This document shows, piece by piece, positions 60,176 through 64,000 of a DNA stretch of 64,000 nt. The stretch spans positions 1-64,000 of the forward strand of contig JAFEUB010000068.1 of assembly GCA_024529925.1 (NCBI GenBank), read 5' to 3'. The stretch's first letter is position 1. Each line of letters opens with the position of its first letter. This DNA comes from Ophthalmolycus amberensis (lineage: Eukaryota > Chordata > Actinopteri > Perciformes > Zoarcidae). The notes below the pieces were generated by a model, which was given only the letters and a program-made list of their open reading frames with translations, ran no database searches and was not told the DNA's origin. Made by a program: the position numbers and the translations under genes.

Positions 60176-61321
60176 TAAACAACCAGAGTAAAAACTCATC
60201 CATTTCAGTTCGATTTGTTTACTATTTTAGTTTTCTTTGTTAGAAAAACAAAAAACAAAAGCTAAATCCTGCCCTGTGTCTTCTTGCTTATTTTTGTCTG
60301 AGGACAACAAAGATGATGGTCTCGAGTTATTCCAAAAACCTTCTGAAAAGCTATCATACCAATAAGACAAACTGTCCAATAACAGTTATGTCTCCACCAA
60401 GTCACTATAGCACAGTGCAAAACAATGTTGATTACTAACAGATTAACACGAATAATTTCATGCACAGCAAAACTGAGTTCAATTGTTTATACATACTTTA
60501 TTTAAAGTGTTTATGTGAGCACATTATTTATGACAGCAAATACATATTAATTAACTAAATACATATAGGTATATTAACTATTTAATATGTTCATATGATA
60601 TATAGTTAATATATGACGATATATGATGTGTTTGCAACTGGAGAGAATTGGAGGAATGTTAAAGTTGAACCTGTACGGTAATTGTCTACAATAAGAAAAG
60701 AAAAGGTAAAATTGTCTACAATAAGAAAAGAATAGGAAAATAGAAATATACCAATATATGTAGATGTATTAATGACATCAGTTGAAGTCAGCTTTAAAAA
60801 GCAAATATCAGCATTGGTGCAATACGTTTTACTGGTATTATAGGTCATGTTCTTTCTAGGAAAGCATCACTTTCCAATTAGCAACACAATAAAAGTGTAA
60901 TGGTCTTAAACTACATAACATATTCATGTCTGCACCTATTTGTACTATTCCCCCAATTAAAAAAATCTTGGTGCAGTCTTGGTTGGTAGATATTGTTGGG
61001 CTGATTAGGCAACATCCATGAAAATAAGTCTATCACAACATTACATCACACTACAAAGAAACTTGTGTTCTATTCAACTTGTCATGAAAAGCTTTGCTAC
61101 AGTGACACCAAGAGGACAAGAGACATAATGGGAATAATTTCACAAATGCTAATCGAGATTGATCAGAAAAAAGATAGGAAACATAAAAAACACCTTTGAA
61201 ACCATTTAAAAAAGGATACATGAGCTAGTTAGACCAGTGGCTAGTTCTCCTTGTGTTTAAATCGGTTGTCCTGGCTTGGCTGACGGGAGTGAAGCGAGTG
61301 TTGTGGAAGGCACACTGTCCG
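60176..61321. other. Intergenic between elf2 and mgarp, no gene seen
   Basis: AT-rich. A short direct repeat, AATTGTCTACAATAAGAAAA, occurs twice at about 60,680 and 60,711. No exon recognised. Confidence 0.6.
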
Positions 61322-61364
61322 TCATGTCATGACTGGGTTGTCGCCACCTCCATACTCTCTGTGG
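61322..61364 (-). CDS. Possible last coding exon of mgarp (uncertain)
   Basis: Preceded on the minus strand by a good acceptor (TTGTTTGTTTCAG). If joined to the exon above through a GC-AG donor at 62,155 (AC|GCAAGT), the frame reads ...NNILSDTHREYGGGDNPVMT and TGA at 61,322-61,324. If joined through a plain GT at 62,151 (CAA|GTTAAA), a different frame would read PQRVWRWRQPSHD.... Without an intron the upstream exon ends itself at 62,134. There is no way to choose from sequence alone. Confidence 0.3.
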
Positions 61365-62133
61365 CTGAAACAAACAAGCACAACACTAGTTTGTATGGTA
61401 GACATGCTTACATTTAGTGAACGTGACTATAGTTTTGCAACATGCATAACCTAGAGTCTATACAAGTAGAATGGACATGGGCAGCAGGATTTCAATGGAG
61501 TGCAAAGAAAGGTGTACTAATAGTGTATACGAGTCACACTGATCTCATACACTGAACATCTAAAATGTGGCTGCATGAGAATAATATCTATCCTGAAGAT
61601 GTCCATTCTACTGCCTCTAGCTCTACACAAGACAGCCGTGCTTATAGCTGTGCTGCATTTGGCCGTTTACCTTCTTAACTGTACTATTACATCACTGAGC
61701 AGCTTTTTACTGTCCAGATAGACACCTTTGGCTCTGTGGATATAGGCAGAAATACACGTCGTCAGAGCCAATAATTTCAGAAGTAATTATTGTTACATCT
61801 GTCAGTACGTCTGCTGTGTCTAAGATTTATTCTGCTGCCATTTAGCGTCTGAAATTGTCACTGTGGGTACAAAATGATGACTATTTTTGGCTATTTGGCA
61901 AAAAAGAATATAAATCTGCCTTTCCTTGCCCTACACTACTTGCATTATTCAGTCATATAAGTATATGTTTTGTCCAACAGGTGGATACAAGCTGAAACTT
62001 TGGGTGTCATTTATCTTATTGTACTTATTGTAGCCTTGGAGGCAGTGGAGAGGGTCTATGCTACTATTTCCTTCCTTTACAATTAACAAAAAAACTAAGC
62101 AATAATTGTAACTATTATGCATTATAGATGAAA
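61365..62133. other. Intron or 3' flank of mgarp, no other feature seen
   Basis: Unremarkable AT-rich sequence between the Glu/Ala-rich exon and the possible terminal exon. Confidence 0.5.
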
Positions 62134-63013
62134 CTAAAGTAGGCATTTAACTTGCGTGTCACTTAGTATGTTATTACTTTCTCCTTCCGCCAGGGACACT
62201 GCTTCCTTGACGTCCTGTGTTATATCTACAACTTCCTCACTGGTCAGCTGCACTCCCAAAGCAGCAGGAGGCGCCACCTCCTCTGCTGCTGATGAGTGGC
62301 AAGAGTGGCAGTGCTTGGCCTTGTGTACTGGAGTCTCTGATGTCGCTTCTGGTTCAGCAGCAGAGAGGACCTCCAGGTCTGACCCAGAGGAGGCTGCTGC
62401 CAGCTGAGTCGTGTCCACAACTGCTGCAGCTTCACTGTGTGTTGTTGCCAAAGCTTCAACTGCCTCCTCTGTCGACGCTTCAGCTGCTGCGTCCTCCACC
62501 CATGTCTCAGCAGCAGATGACGTCTCATCCGCTGGAGCAGCTTCAGCAGCGGTGATGGCCTCCTCAGCTGGTGTAGCCTCCTCAGCAGGAGCTGCATCTT
62601 CAGGTGAGGTATCTGTAGAGGAGACAGCCTTCTCTGGAGCAGCTGCAGGGACCGCAGCCTGGTCTTCAGACTCAACCTTACCCACTTCCTCCACTGTCAG
62701 GGTTGAAGTTGCAGGTTCCTCAGACAGAGATACAGCCTCCTCCTCCTCAGCTGCTGCTACAGGTGCAGGTGTTGCTTCTTTTACCAGCTCTTCAGCAGCT
62801 GGTGCTTCTGCATCAGCCTCTGCAGACTGCAACTCTTCCTCAGTCACTAAGGTTCCCTTTTCAGCTTCTTCTTTAGCTAACAGCTCTGGGGTTGCTTCCA
62901 GAACTTCTGGCTCCACCATCTCCAGTGTGAGGTCCAAACGTCTTCCGTCTTCCTCCATTTTTTGGACAGCTTTCACCAGACTTGTCTCACCAACAGAAGC
63001 TGCCGCTATCTCA
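62134..63013 (-). CDS. mgarp: Glu/Ala-rich exon, probable mgarp (mitochondria-localized glutamic acid-rich protein), partial
   Basis: A long minus-strand frame, strongly biased to Ala, Glu, Thr, Ser and Val: LVKAVQKMEEDGRRLDLTLE, then repeated units such as PAEEATPAEEAITAAEAAPADE, ending NNILSDTQVKCLL with TAA at 62,134. MGARP is a mitochondrial protein whose C-terminal region is Glu-rich and poorly conserved; it acts in mitochondrial transport and morphology in steroidogenic and neural cells. The identity rests on composition and on synteny (NOCT-ELF2-MGARP with the same orientations), not on residue identity. The frame stays open to an ATG at 63,153, but a good acceptor (CGGCTCTCCAG) ends at 63,014, so the exon probably starts at 63,013 and the segment beyond it is likely not mgarp. 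The N-terminal mitochondrial leader and membrane segment would be encoded to the right, outside the window. Confidence 0.65.
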
Positions 63014-63522
63014 CTGGAGAGCCGCCCAAGATCATCACAGTGTTGGGGTCTGGCGCCACCTCCTGGCTGGCTGAGTCCCTCACATGGGCCTCCCCTCTTC
63101 ACAAGCTGACCTCGGATCTGATCCTTGCCCCCTTGAGATGACCACACCTCCACCTTCGGTCCACCGCTGAGGTGGACCTTTCATTGTCCGACAAGCCGTC
63201 TCCCGCTGTACGCAGAGACCCGCTTATAAGCGGCAACGCAGCGAAAGATCGATCTCTTCGCTCTGGACTTCTGTCCGGCCTCTAAGAAGAATCACCAGAG
63301 GACCCGATCGACCTCAACCCCCACTCATCTCAGCACGCACGTGCCATTTCGCTGGACGAAATCGACCACGTCTATTCTGAGTTTAAGGCCTTGGCCCGCG
63401 AGAGCGCATCCTCCTCCCTCGAGCCGCTCCCCACCTTCGTGTACACGCCACGGTACAAGGAAGACCAAAACCTCTTCCTTCACCGACCATTACCGGGAGA
63501 TACGAACCGACACGTGTCTTAG
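63001..63522 (+). pseudogene. Broken plus-strand frame, probably transposon-derived
   Basis: One plus-strand frame stays coding-like over 520 bp but has TGA at 63,139-63,141 and TAA at 63,283-63,285, ending in TAG at 63,520. It reads, in part, KIITVLGSGATSWLAESLTW, then TAEVDLSLSDKPSPAVRRDP, then SLDEIDHVYSEFKALARESA and PTFVYTPRYKEDQNLFLHRP. The balanced composition is gag-like or a structural-protein remnant of a retroelement, but I do not recognise the family. GC content and CpG density are higher than in the neighbours. It could also be chance openness opposite the minus-strand frame for the part left of 63,153. Confidence 0.35.
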
Positions 63523-64000
63523 CCGACGTTGGAAACCACAGGCCCTCCTCTCTGCAGCGAGCCGGGCCGAACAGCAGCCGCTCACCAGCGACGCCGAAAC
63601 AGCAGCAGCCTCACGCTTTTCTTTTTCCTCCTGGAGGAGAAAAACCATTCATCGACAAACACTCGACAACGTTGCCACGAAGCATCTCACAGTAAGAGTC
63701 TCGGTGTCTGGGCGTAGTTTAGCTTAAATTAACTTAAGTTTAATTCAGGGCATTCATTTATATGTTATTATTCCCGTGTTTTTGTCGTGTTAAGTCATTG
63801 TTTTCGTTTTGCTGAGAGATTGCGCAATCGTCGACGGAGCTCCGAGGCCCGTCGTACTGTGCGTTTCCTGTTTGACTGTTGCTTTTGGGATTATTTGATT
63901 TTCATTTTGTTCTTGCTATTTCCTTGAATCAATTCTGTGAGTGGAGTGTGGAAACGCGACTATCGAGCATAAGTGTCGTCAGTTCGCGCCGCGACAACGG
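63523..64000. other. GC-rich then T-rich right edge, unassigned
   Basis: CpG-containing sequence to about 63,720, then ATTAACTTAAGTTTAATT and T-rich sequence, ending in CGCGCCGCGACAACGG. It could be the leader or LTR region of the element to the left. No gene recognised; the 128-aa plus frame at 63,341-63,727 is arginine/serine-rich and shifted relative to the more plausible frame. Confidence 0.3.

Noticed and set aside
62217..63109. Long plus-strand frames (62,411-63,109; 62,217-62,555) and minus frame 62,244-62,675
   Set aside because: Shadows of the Ala/Glu-rich minus-strand exon; GCN/GAG-rich codons keep the other frames open.

Overview
The window is nuclear DNA from a ray-finned fish, most likely a percomorph-type teleost. 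Vertebrate genes are split by GT-AG introns. The intergenic DNA carries CA and TA microsatellites, hAT and TA-target DNA transposons and LINE fragments typical of teleosts. The species cannot be named from sequence alone.

Layout. (1) Positions 1 to about 29,813 are one satellite block. A forward array of about 150 near-identical monomers of about 175 bp fills 1-26,510. It is followed by an inverted, more diverged block of about 184-bp monomers (26,511-29,813), and the two meet at a perfect 20-bp palindrome. The right third of the forward array has higher-order structure, including an 11-monomer, 1,926-bp period. (2) Positions 29,814-32,400 are intergenic with simple repeats and a decayed retroelement C-terminal fragment. 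(3) 32,779-35,281 (+) is nocturnin (noct), five coding exons giving 390 aa with all catalytic motifs. (4) 35,660-39,580 is the tail-to-tail interval between noct and elf2, with a long TA/CATA microsatellite. (5) 39,582-60,010 (-) is elf2 (the ETS factor NERF). It has nine coding exons from the long-isoform start, an alternative first coding exon in a CpG-rich promoter at about 50.6 kb, and a 5' non-coding exon at about 59.8 kb beside an E-box/CRE promoter. Its introns are full of nested transposons. (6) 62,134-63,013 (-) is a Glu/Ala-rich coding exon, best explained as mgarp. (7) The right end (about 63.0-64.0 kb) is GC-rich and holds a broken plus-strand reading frame that looks transposon-derived.

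The order noct(+) / elf2(-) / mgarp(-) matches the conserved vertebrate block NOCT-ELF2-MGARP-NDUFC1, which supports the identities. noct is a circadian and metabolic NADP(H) phosphatase, elf2 is an ETS transcription factor, and mgarp is a mitochondrial protein. They are neighbours by synteny and do not form an operon.

The observations most worth checking are: the satellite's higher-order organisation and palindromic turnaround; a frame break near the end of elf2 followed by 58 coding-like codons; a 21-bp perfect hairpin in the noct 3' UTR; an E-box fused to a perfect CRE at the elf2 promoter; and transposon nests whose boundaries are shown by exact target duplications and by an empty-site paralogue inside the same window. 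No new multi-gene system was found.
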